From Bacillota bacterium (GTDB lineage: Bacteria; Bacillota; Clostridia; Lachnospirales; Bianqueaceae): a DNA stretch of 5,959 nt. A program made the position numbers and the translations under genes. The notes beneath the pieces are model-generated. The model ran no database searches, was not told the origin of the DNA, and was given only the letters and a program-made list of their open reading frames with translations. The stretch spans positions 1 through 5,959 of the forward strand of contig JAFVHC010000096.1 in assembly GCA_017474705.1 (NCBI GenBank), written 5' to 3'. Shown piece after piece: positions 1 to 5,813 of this stretch (the stretch's first letter is position 1; each line of letters begins with the position of its first letter).

Positions 1-281
1 GGGATCTCCCTTGTGATCACGAACGGCGCTGCTCCGAAAATAGAAAGGACGATCCAGCAAAGGGCGACGGTGATAAAGCCTTCCTTTGCGTAGAATTTCG
101 TTTGCGTAGGCTTTTTACGGATCAAGAGAAAGCCGATGATGCACTCGACAAACGCCACGATCAGATATGCAAGGCCTTGTCGTTCATGATAGAAGATGGA
201 TGTTGCGCAAGGAAGCATGAAAAGCATCGCTTCGCATTCCATGATCCATCCGATGATATATATGATGATCTTGATGTTCAT
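1..281 (-). CDS. trkH: TrkH family potassium uptake protein, N-terminal part (gene runs off the left edge)
   Basis: This is the membrane subunit of a Trk potassium uptake system, which carries K+ through a pore built from four repeated channel-like units. Only the first 93 codons are in the window. The translation begins MNIKIIIYIIGWIMECEAM. It shows a first hydrophobic segment at residues 3–31 and a second at about 37–54. A KEGF motif at 66–69 leads into a third segment to about 89, read as AKEGFITVALCW then LSIFGAAPFVI; this stretch is very characteristic of TrkH. The start at 281 is preceded by GGAG (287–290) and lies 12 bases after the trkA stop, so the gene is the second of a trkA–trkH operon. 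The pore selectivity filters lie beyond the window, so intactness cannot be judged. KtrB is the alternative, but the partner has two RCK domains, which favours Trk. Confidence 0.88.
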   Translation of the reverse strand, partial: MNIKIIIYIIGWIMECEAMLFMLPCATSIFYHERQGLAYLIVAFVECIIGFLLIRKKPTQTKFYAKEGFITVALCWIVLSIFGAAPFVITREI

Positions 282-293
282 TTCGGCTCCGAT

Positions 294-1655
294 TTATTTA
301 TTGAAGAATCCCTGAATCGTTCCCACGCCTTGAATGGTCGTGATGATGACGACGGAATCACCCACTTGTATCGTATCTTTGCCTCGCGGAATGAAAGACT
401 GGCCATCGCGCGTGATACAGCCGACCAGCGTATTGTTCTTGATCTTCAGATCCACCAAACGCTCGTCCGTAATAAACGACGGCTCTTTGATGATGAACTC
501 GAGCGCCTCGACACGGTTGCCGATGATGCGGTACATCGTTTCGACTTCGCTGGCATCCTTGGAATTGTTGCGGGCACGCACATAACGAATGATGGAATCC
601 GCAGTGATGCTCTTCGGATAAATAACGGTGCCAAGATCCATCTTCTCGACAACAGAATCGAAATTGACACGGTTGAGCTTGGTCACGACCTTGGTATCAC
701 TGTTCTGGATCGCATACAGCGACAGGAGGATGTTCTCCTCGTCTCTGTTCGTCAGCGCGACGAAGGAATCCGAATAGTCCAGGCCCTGCTCCAGGAGAAC
801 GTTTTCATCGGTACCATCGGCGTTGATGACGACAGCTTTCGGCAACAGTATGCTGAGTTCATCACAGCGCGCCGCGGATTTTTCGATGATCTTGACATTC
901 GTGCCCGTATTCAGCAGCTCTGTAGCCAGATAGAAACCATGCATGCCGCCGCCAACGATGATGCAGGTACGCGCAGCGTTATCGGCAAGCCCGATCTTCT
1001 CGAAAAAGTCACTCGCGTTGCGCGGCGTGGCCAGGATCGTTACGATATCCCCGGAATGCAGCTCAAAACCGCCGCTGGGGATCGTGACCTTGTTCTCTCG
1101 CTCTACCGCCGTGACCAGAACGTCTGCTTTCAAACGCATGGCGATACTGACGATCTGCCTTTGATCCAGTATGGAATTCTCCGGGATGCGGAAGCGCATG
1201 AGCTCTACGCGGCCTTTCGCGAAGGGGTTGATATCCAGCACGGACTTCCGGCGCAGGATCCTCGAGATCTCAGAAGCGGACTCGAATTCCGGATTGATGA
1301 TCATATCCAGGCCAAGGCCTTCCTTGATAAACTGGATCTCCTCGCGGTACACCGGGTTACGTACGCGGGCGATCGTAGGACAGTTGCTGGACCGTTTGGC
1401 GATCAGGCAGCACAAAAGATTCAGCTCATCGGAGTTGGTGACAGCGATCAGAAGATCCGCGCTCTCGACCCCGGCCTCCTGAAGTACTTTGTAACTAGCT
1501 CCGTTGCCTTCGATACCCTGTGCGTCATACATGGAAACAACGGTCTGGACCTGTTTCACATCTTCATCGACTACCGTGATGTCATGACCTTCCGCGGTCA
1601 GACGCTGCGTCAGTTCCATACCCAGCTTGCCGCAGCCGATAATGATTATATCCAT
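294..1655 (-). CDS. trkA: Trk system potassium uptake protein TrkA (two RCK domains)
   Basis: Cytosolic, peripheral regulatory subunit of the Trk potassium transporter. It binds NAD(H) or adenine nucleotides and gates TrkH. The 453-residue length is normal for a two-module TrkA. The first RCK-N domain (about 1–125) opens with a Rossmann motif, GCGKLG at 7–12, with acidic D30 at the end of the second strand. An RCK-C domain follows (about 145–220, containing SGDIVTILA). A second Rossmann unit begins at about 229 with GGGMHG at 235–240 and acidic E258, and a second RCK-C domain (about 370–450) contains VGDSVVIIT. The start fits the canonical N-terminus directly beginning the first beta strand. 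AAGGAG at 1667–1672 precedes it with a rather long 11-base gap; an ATG nearer that site (1662) is out of frame. It is the first gene of the operon, transcribed from the promoter at 1693–1721. Confidence 0.95.
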   Translation of the reverse strand: MDIIIIGCGKLGMELTQRLTAEGHDITVVDEDVKQVQTVVSMYDAQGIEGNGASYKVLQEAGVESADLLIAVTNSDELNLLCCLIAKRSSNCPTIARVRNPVYREEIQFIKEGLGLDMIINPEFESASEISRILRRKSVLDINPFAKGRVELMRFRIPENSILDQRQIVSIAMRLKADVLVTAVERENKVTIPSGGFELHSGDIVTILATPRNASDFFEKIGLADNAARTCIIVGGGMHGFYLATELLNTGTNVKIIEKSAARCDELSILLPKAVVINADGTDENVLLEQGLDYSDSFVALTNRDEENILLSLYAIQNSDTKVVTKLNRVNFDSVVEKMDLGTVIYPKSITADSIIRYVRARNNSKDASEVETMYRIIGNRVEALEFIIKEPSFITDERLVDLKIKNNTLVGCITRDGQSFIPRGKDTIQVGDSVVIITTIQGVGTIQGFFNK

Positions 1656-1692
1656 AAAGCATTGCTCTCCTTAACGAGATTTTAATACCAAA

Positions 1693-1721
1693 ATTCTATA
1701 CCCGAATCCATGCAATGTCAA
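1693..1721 (-). promoter_or_regulatory. Sigma-A type promoter of trkA–trkH
   Basis: On the minus strand TTGACA (1716–1721) is a perfect -35 box and TAGAAT (1693–1698) a one-mismatch -10 box, separated by exactly 17 bases. Transcription should begin near 1686, giving a leader of about 30 bases. That is too short for a riboswitch before trkA. Confidence 0.82.
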
Positions 1722-1737
1722 TCGTGAAAATGATTGA
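1718..1737. repeat. Small dyad across the two divergent -35 boxes, possible shared operator
   Basis: TCAATC (1718–1723) and GATTGA (1732–1737) are a perfect inverted pair around an 8-base spacer, with a further T/A match at 1716/1739. Part of the symmetry is unavoidable because both -35 boxes begin TTGA and face opposite ways, so an operator role is only a suggestion. Confidence 0.35.
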
Positions 1738-1762
1738 TAATCCCAGACGAATATGGTAAAAT
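1734..1762 (+). promoter_or_regulatory. Extended -10 promoter of the isomerase–oxidoreductase operon
   Basis: TTGATA (1734–1739) and TAAAAT (1757–1762) are separated by 17 bases. TGG directly before the -10 box (1754–1756) supplies an extended -10 element. The predicted start is near 1769, with a leader of about 28 bases. Because the promoter covers 1734–1762, an upstream in-frame ATG at 1734 cannot be the translation start. Confidence 0.8.
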
Positions 1763-1782
1763 CATGGCAACCTATCATGAAC

Positions 1783-1789
1783 AAGGAGG
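1783..1789 (+). promoter_or_regulatory. Ribosome binding site fixing the start at 1797
   Basis: AAGGAGG lies 7 bases before the ATG at 1797. It is a near-perfect Shine–Dalgarno sequence and selects this ATG over in-frame ATGs at 1734 and 1764. Confidence 0.9.
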
Positions 1790-1796
1790 ACTCACC

Positions 1797-2654
1797 ATGT
1801 ATCCTTTTTCCATCGGTGTCATGCTGGATTCATTCAAGGTCGACGTTGCGACCGCACTGGATAAAGCCGTCTCCGTCGGTGCATCCGGTCTGCAAGTCTA
1901 TGCGACTTATGGTGAACTGGCACCCGAGAATATGCCACCGCAGAAACGCCGGGATTTTCTTGCCAGCGTCAAAGACCATGGCCTTGTGATCTCCGCCCTT
2001 TGCGGCGATCTGGGCCGCGGCTTCGGCAATGCTGAACTCAACCCGGGTCTGATCGAAAAATCCAAGCGGATCCTGGATCTGGCCAAAGAGTTGGAGACCA
2101 ACGTCGTCACGACGCATATCGGTGTCGTGCCGGAAGATCCTGCCCATCCCCGCTATCAGATCATGCAGGCTGCCTGCCGTGAACTGGCCGCCTACGCGGA
2201 TTCTCTGGACGCTCATTTTGCCATCGAGACCGGGCCGGAGGAAGCTGCTACTTTAAAAGCTTTCCTCGACAATCTCCACTCCACCGGTGTTGCGGTCAAT
2301 CTGGATCCCGCCAACTTCGTCATGGTCACGGGTGACGATCCCGTACAGGCCGTTTATACACTCAAGGATTATATCGTCCATACCCACGCGAAGGATGGCC
2401 GCCGGCTGTTCTATAAGGACCCCGAGATCGTGTACGGTATCAAAAAAGAGATCAACGACGTTGCCGATACCATCGTCGAAGGTGCATCTTTCATCGAACT
2501 GCCCCTCGGTGAAGGCGACGTTGATTTCACCAACTATCTAAAGGCCCTCAACGACATCGGCTACACCGGTTATCTGACCATCGAGCGTGAAGTCGGTGAT
2601 GATCCGGAAGCCGATATCCGCAAGGCAGTATCGTTCCTGAAAGCCAGGATCTAA
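1797..2654 (+). CDS. Sugar phosphate isomerase/epimerase family TIM-barrel protein (IolE/AP-endonuclease-2 fold)
   Basis: Predicted cytosolic, metal-dependent enzyme of the xylose-isomerase-like TIM-barrel family, which includes inosose dehydratase (IolE), tagatose 3-epimerase and hydroxypyruvate isomerase. The 285 residues match the usual family length. Candidate metal or catalytic residues sit at the ends of barrel strands: H107 (TTHIGV), E144 (IETGPE), D170 (NLDPANF), H195 and H197 (HTHAKDG), and E263 (IEREVG). A LPLGEGDVDF stretch at 235–244 precedes the last strands, as is typical of the family. The start at 1797 is set by AAGGAGG at 1783–1789; a longer reading from 1734 would begin inside the promoter. 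It is the first gene of a two-gene operon with the oxidoreductase 26 bases downstream. The exact substrate cannot be read from the sequence. The pairing suggests sugar or inositol-type catabolism, but the rest of an iol cluster is absent, so iolE is not assigned. Confidence 0.87.
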   Translation: MYPFSIGVMLDSFKVDVATALDKAVSVGASGLQVYATYGELAPENMPPQKRRDFLASVKDHGLVISALCGDLGRGFGNAELNPGLIEKSKRILDLAKELETNVVTTHIGVVPEDPAHPRYQIMQAACRELAAYADSLDAHFAIETGPEEAATLKAFLDNLHSTGVAVNLDPANFVMVTGDDPVQAVYTLKDYIVHTHAKDGRRLFYKDPEIVYGIKKEINDVADTIVEGASFIELPLGEGDVDFTNYLKALNDIGYTGYLTIEREVGDDPEADIRKAVSFLKARI

Positions 2655-2680
2655 TATCATACAGGTAAGGAGAACCCATC

Positions 2681-3745
2681 ATGAACAAATTGAAAGTCGG
2701 CATCATCGGTACCGGCAGCATTTCCAACGAACATATCCAGGCATATCTGAAGAACCCGCGTGTCGAGCTGTATGCTTTCTGCGACATCAATCCCGATCAG
2801 CTTGCGATGATGGCCGAGAAATACGGCGTCACCCGTACCTTTACGGATTATAACGAGATGCTGGCTCTGCCCGAGCTGGACGCCGTCAGTGTCTGCACCT
2901 GGAACAGCGTCCACGCGCCGGCCACCATCGCAGCCCTCAATGCCGGCAAGAACGTCCTTTGTGAAAAACCCATGGCGCTCAACGCCGAACAAGCCCGGCA
3001 GATGAAGGAAGCCGCGGATAAAAACGGCAAGCTTCTGATGATCGGTTTCGTCCGCCGCTATGGCAATGACTGCAAGATCATGGAAGATTTCGTCAACTCC
3101 GGTTATTTCGGAGAGATCTACTATTCCAAGGCCACCTACCTGCGCCGCAACGGCAACCCCGGCGGCTGGTTCGGCGATAAGTCCCGCTCTGGCGGCGGTC
3201 CGCTGATCGACTTGGGCGTCCACGTCATCGACCTGACCCGCTACCTGATGGGCAAGCCGCGCCCGGTATCCGTCTATGGCGCGACCTTCCAGAAACTGCT
3301 CAACCGCCCGAACATCATCAGCGACGGCAAGGCCTACACTTCTTCCACCCGTGAAGAAAAGGTCATCTGCGACGTCGAGGATCTGGCCACCGCCATGATC
3401 CGCTATGACAATGGTTCTGTTCTGCATTTCGAGGCCAGCTTCTCTTTGAATATCAAGAAGGATGAAGGCAAGATCGAATTCTTCGGTACCAAAGGCGGCG
3501 CCAAGCTGGATCCGGATCTGGAGATGTACTCCGAGATCAACAACTATATGGCGGACGTGAAGCTCACCAACGAGACTTCTCTTTCCTTCGATGGTCTGTT
3601 CGCGGCTGAGATCAATCACTATGTGGACTGCATCCTGGACGGCGTGCCCTGTAAGTCGCCGGCGGAAGATGGTATCACTTTGATGGAGATCCTGGACGCG
3701 GCGTATGAAAGCGCTCGTACCGGCCATGAAGTGATCCTTAGCTGA
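2681..3745 (+). CDS. Gfo/Idh/MocA family NAD(P)-dependent oxidoreductase
   Basis: Predicted cytosolic dehydrogenase acting on a hydroxyl of a sugar, sugar acid, inositol or glycoside. The 354 residues are of normal family length. The N-terminal Rossmann domain (about 1–120) starts with GIIGTGSIS at 7–15, has D35 after the second strand (FCDIN), which favours NAD over NADP, and ends at the hallmark CEKPMA, with E95, K96 and P97. The C-terminal substrate domain holds GGGPLIDLGVHVIDL at 171–185, where D177 and H181 occupy the usual catalytic positions alongside K96. AAGGAG at 2667–2672 lies 8 bases before the ATG. The gene follows the isomerase in the same transcript and ends 25 bases before a strong terminator. 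MviM- and IolG-like names are possible, but I cannot choose the substrate. Confidence 0.92.
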   Translation: MNKLKVGIIGTGSISNEHIQAYLKNPRVELYAFCDINPDQLAMMAEKYGVTRTFTDYNEMLALPELDAVSVCTWNSVHAPATIAALNAGKNVLCEKPMALNAEQARQMKEAADKNGKLLMIGFVRRYGNDCKIMEDFVNSGYFGEIYYSKATYLRRNGNPGGWFGDKSRSGGGPLIDLGVHVIDLTRYLMGKPRPVSVYGATFQKLLNRPNIISDGKAYTSSTREEKVICDVEDLATAMIRYDNGSVLHFEASFSLNIKKDEGKIEFFGTKGGAKLDPDLEMYSEINNYMADVKLTNETSLSFDGLFAAEINHYVDCILDGVPCKSPAEDGITLMEILDAAYESARTGHEVILS

Positions 3746-3770
3746 TCGGGTCGACTCTATAATAATATGC

Positions 3771-3808
3771 AAAAGGCATGATCCAACGATCATGCCTTTT
3801 CTTTTTTC
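3771..3808. terminator. Intrinsic terminator between convergent operons, probably bidirectional
   Basis: AAAAGGCATGATC (3771–3783) and its exact reverse complement (3788–3800) form a 13-base-pair stem around the 4-base loop CAAC. On the plus strand the stem runs into TTTTCTTTTTTC, a strong U-tract ending the oxidoreductase operon. Read on the minus strand, a 9-bp core stem is followed by TTTTGCATATT, a weaker tract that could end the exporter operon, whose permease stop is at 3831. Confidence 0.92.
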
Positions 3809-3830
3809 TGAAAATGTATTTCTATTGCTC

Positions 3831-4601
3831 TTACGCAAGATCTGCTCGCATCCTGCGTCGGAACGCCAAGATCGCAAGGGTAAGGATCACCACAGCGCAT
3901 ATTGAAACGATAGCCAACGGTTTCCAGAATGCATTTCCAGTAAACTGCAATTGCATGGCGGCACGCACGGTTTTAGTGCAGTAGTAAAAAGGCAGACAGC
4001 GGCAGATCTTCAGCATGACACCGCCCGTCGCATCTGCGTCGAACCAGATACAGCCGAGGAATGATCCTAATGAGATCAGAATAGAACACATACCAGGAGC
4101 TGCCTTCTCATTGAACAAAGTACCGGCCAACAGGCCAAAACCGATGAACAGCACAGCTGACGGAAGACCCAGCACGATCCCCAAAATCAAGCCGGAGATC
4201 TTCAGATCCGCCTTGGTGATCAGTGCGATGATGAACGCCGTGATCACTGTGATCAACGCCTGGATCAGGTACAGCAGCAGCATCGGCAGGATATACCCAC
4301 CGATAAAGTCCCGGGACGTCATGGGCGTCGCATACATACGGATCAGGAAAGAACCGCTGCGGTCCTTCGCCACAGTGATCGCCGTGAACAGCATAATGAA
4401 TGTCTGAGCGAACACGAGGATCCCGCCTGCAAGATTTTCGATGTGAAATACGGTCATGCCCGCTTCTTTCGGAATGCTTTGATCGACCAGTGTCATGATG
4501 ATCAGCATGACTAACGGGAAACCGAGGCAGAAGATATAACTCAAAGGATCCCGCAGGATCTCTTTTCGGTTTCTTTCAGTGAACGCAAGAAGTCTATGCA
4601 T
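3831..4601 (-). CDS. ABC-2 type transporter permease
   Basis: Integral membrane subunit expected to pair with the adjacent ATPase as a small exporter. With the start at 4601 the protein is 256 residues. Hydrophobic segments lie at about 20–39, 57–78, 103–128, 137–162, 170–187 and 228–247, the six-helix pattern of ABC-2 permeases. A charged cytosolic N-terminus precedes them (MHRLLAFTERNRKEILRDP) and the C-terminus ends in a basic RRRMR. The loop KDRSGSFLIRMYATPMTSRD at 79–98 matches the coupling-helix region of DrrB/NodJ-like permeases. The ATG overlaps the ATPase stop by 8 bases, and AAGGGG (4612–4617) lies 10 bases upstream, so translation is probably coupled. A longer reading from 4697 would add 32 non-conserved residues inside the ATPase gene and is rejected. 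The substrate is unknown; a drug, peptide or lipid is possible. Confidence 0.88.
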   Translation of the reverse strand: MHRLLAFTERNRKEILRDPLSYIFCLGFPLVMLIIMTLVDQSIPKEAGMTVFHIENLAGGILVFAQTFIMLFTAITVAKDRSGSFLIRMYATPMTSRDFIGGYILPMLLLYLIQALITVITAFIIALITKADLKISGLILGIVLGLPSAVLFIGFGLLAGTLFNEKAAPGMCSILISLGSFLGCIWFDADATGGVMLKICRCLPFYYCTKTVRAAMQLQFTGNAFWKPLAIVSICAVVILTLAILAFRRRMRADLA

Positions 4602-5331
4602 CGATCGTACGCCCCTTTCCTGCGATTTCAACAAAAGCATTTTCAAGCCCTTTCTGTCCGGAGATCGCTTCGATCTCGGCCAAAGTCCCAACCGCACAGA
4701 TCCGTCCGTCGATCAGGATCGCGATCCGATCAGAAAGCTGCTCAGCCTCTTCCATATAATGCGTAGTCAGTACGATGGTGATCTTGCCCTTCATTGCTTC
4801 GATAGCCTGCCACAATTCGCGGCGTGCCAGTACATCTAGCCCCAGTGTCGGCTCATCAAGGAACAGCAGTTTCGGTGCTCCGATCAGTGCCATGGCGATG
4901 GAGAGCTTACGTTTCCAGCCGCCTGAGAGCGTCTTGGCGCGCGTGTGCGCAACTTCCTCCATGCGGAAGATCCGTATCATTTCTTCGACCTTTTCTTTGG
5001 CCTGGGTACCGTGTTTGCCATATACGGCAGCCATGAACTCCAGGTTTTCCCGCACTGTCAGATTGTCCGCTACAGCGGTATCCTGGGGCGAGATCCCGAT
5101 CCTCGCCTTGACCTCATTGGGCTGCGTTCTTACATCGAAACCCAACACGTGCGCTTCTCCCTCCGTCGGTTCCGACAGACAGGAAAGCATCCGGATGGTG
5201 GTCGTCTTGCCTGCTCCATTGACGCCTAAAAGCGAGAAGAGTTCACCCTCTTCGACCGTCAGATCCATATGATCGACAGCGACCTTGGTTTTGTACCGTT
5301 TCGTCAGACCTTTGATCTCGATTGCTTTCAT
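4594..5331 (-). CDS. ABC transporter ATP-binding protein
   Basis: Cytosolic nucleotide-binding subunit that powers the adjacent ABC-2 permease. The 245 residues form one complete ATPase domain: Walker A GVNGAGKT at 36–43, Q-loop Q83 (SPQD), signature LSGGW at 135–139, Walker B LLFLDE at 155–160 followed by PTLGLD, and the switch histidine H191 (TTHYMEEAEQLSDR). All catalytic residues are present. The signature has W in place of the usual Q, a variation known among ABC-2 exporter ATPases. It lacks the longer C-terminal extension found in DrrA-like proteins. AAGGGG at 5338–5343 lies 6 bases before the ATG and overlaps the stop codon of the regulator gene 10 bases upstream, which points to one transcript and coupled translation. 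Confidence 0.93.
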   Translation of the reverse strand: MKAIEIKGLTKRYKTKVAVDHMDLTVEEGELFSLLGVNGAGKTTTIRMLSCLSEPTEGEAHVLGFDVRTQPNEVKARIGISPQDTAVADNLTVRENLEFMAAVYGKHGTQAKEKVEEMIRIFRMEEVAHTRAKTLSGGWKRKLSIAMALIGAPKLLFLDEPTLGLDVLARRELWQAIEAMKGKITIVLTTHYMEEAEQLSDRIAILIDGRICAVGTLAEIEAISGQKGLENAFVEIAGKGRTIDA

Positions 5332-5341
5332 ATGTTTCCCC

Positions 5342-5716
5342 TTATACTTTTACCAGCGCGATCCCCTTGTCCTCATCCGCCAGAACGATCATGTTGTCGC
5401 CCGGCTCCAGACGAAACATCTTCCTGCATTCCACAGGTAGTGTGATCTGGCCTTTATCGTTGATTTTTACGATCCCGAATAGATATTTACCATCGCCGTC
5501 ATTCTCCGGTTGGTCATATTGTCTTAGAAGACGGTCGACCGTCATCTGATACAAATCCGCCAACTTGATGCAGCTTTCAATATCCGGTTTCGTCTCGCCC
5601 CGTTCCCATTTTGCCACAGCCTGACGCGTTACACCCAGTTTTTCCGCGATATCTTCCTGCGTCAGATTGTTGATGATACGGAGCCTTTTTAGATTATTGA
5701 ATGATATGCCGCTCAT
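5342..5716 (-). CDS. XRE-type helix-turn-helix regulator fused to a SpoVT/AbrB domain
   Basis: Predicted DNA-binding transcription regulator with two separate DNA-binding folds. Residues 6–62 form a Cro/CI (XRE) helix-turn-helix: LTQEDIAEKLGVTRQAVAKW at 18–37, then ERGETKPDIE, with the recognition helix at about 30–38. An acidic linker (DQPENDGDG, 68–76) leads to a SpoVT/AbrB-like swapped-hairpin domain at about 80–124, with VKINDKGQITLP at 83–94 and a LEPGDNMIVL strand at 103–112. The start at 5716 is chosen over an ATG at 5722 because GGAGG at 5724–5728 lies 7 bases from the former and only 1 from the latter. The protein is then 124 residues. It is the first gene of the exporter operon, so it probably controls its own transcript. 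The signal it senses is not apparent. Confidence 0.88.
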   Translation of the reverse strand: MSGISFNNLKRLRIINNLTQEDIAEKLGVTRQAVAKWERGETKPDIESCIKLADLYQMTVDRLLRQYDQPENDGDGKYLFGIVKINDKGQITLPVECRKMFRLEPGDNMIVLADEDKGIALVKV

Positions 5717-5723
5717 TTGCATC

Positions 5724-5728
5724 CCTCC
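5724..5728 (-). promoter_or_regulatory. Ribosome binding site fixing the regulator start at 5716
   Basis: GGAGG on the minus strand lies 7 bases before the ATG at 5716. An upstream ATG at 5722 is only 1 base away, too close to be used, so the regulator loses two residues relative to the longest reading. Confidence 0.75.
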
Positions 5729-5735
5729 GCGTTTT

Positions 5736-5763
5736 ATTATATCTTCTTAAAATGTTAATGCAA
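5736..5763 (-). promoter_or_regulatory. Promoter of the regulator–exporter operon
   Basis: A perfect TATAAT -10 box (5736–5741) is preceded after 16 bases by TTGCAT (5758–5763), a moderate -35 match. The -35 box lies in one arm of the inverted repeat at 5757–5802. The predicted start is about 13 bases upstream of the ATG at 5716, giving a very short leader that still includes the ribosome binding site. Confidence 0.65.
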
Positions 5764-5802
5764 CCAACCAAAACACACATTTATGTTCTGATTGGTTGCA
5801 TT
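5757..5802. repeat. 11-base inverted repeat, candidate operator or weak terminator
   Basis: AATGCAACCAA (5757–5767) and its exact reverse complement TTGGTTGCATT (5792–5802) flank 24 bases. One arm covers the -35 box of the regulator operon, so binding there would block transcription. As minus-strand RNA the stem extends to 13 pairs through one G·U and one C–G pair, which also allows a hairpin after the upstream gene. However, what follows is AACATTTTAAG, a poor U-tract. Confidence 0.6.
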
Positions 5803-5813
5803 TTCCGAATTTG

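Noticed and set aside
102..1685. Long open frame (527 codons) on the plus strand opposite trkA
   Set aside because: It lies almost wholly antisense to a clear trkA, and its translation (rich in D, R, I, H) has no recognisable domain. It would also begin inside trkH. It is a shadow of the coding bias of the real gene.
1734..1796. 21-residue N-terminal extension of the isomerase from an ATG at 1734
   Set aside because: The extension would start inside the -35 box of the gene's own promoter, lacks a ribosome binding site, and is not needed for the barrel fold. The ATG at 1797 has an ideal AAGGAGG.
1656..1796. Riboswitch or c-di-AMP-sensing leader for trkA
   Set aside because: The mapped promoter leaves a leader of only about 30 bases, too short for any known riboswitch, and no conserved fold is visible.
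3758..3763. TATAAT after the oxidoreductase stop, as a promoter
   Set aside because: No acceptable -35 box lies about 17 bases upstream, and any transcript would run straight into the terminator at 3771.
2657..3877. Long open frame (406 codons) on the minus strand opposite the oxidoreductase
   Set aside because: It is antisense to a well-supported Gfo/Idh/MocA gene, crosses the terminator stem, and shows no family motif; the repetitive V/A/D/I/H composition is typical of a shadow frame.
4602..4697. 32-residue N-terminal extension of the permease
   Set aside because: It would lie wholly within the end of the ATPase gene and is not hydrophobic or family-like. The ATG at 4601 gives a normal-length ABC-2 permease with the usual stop/start overlap.
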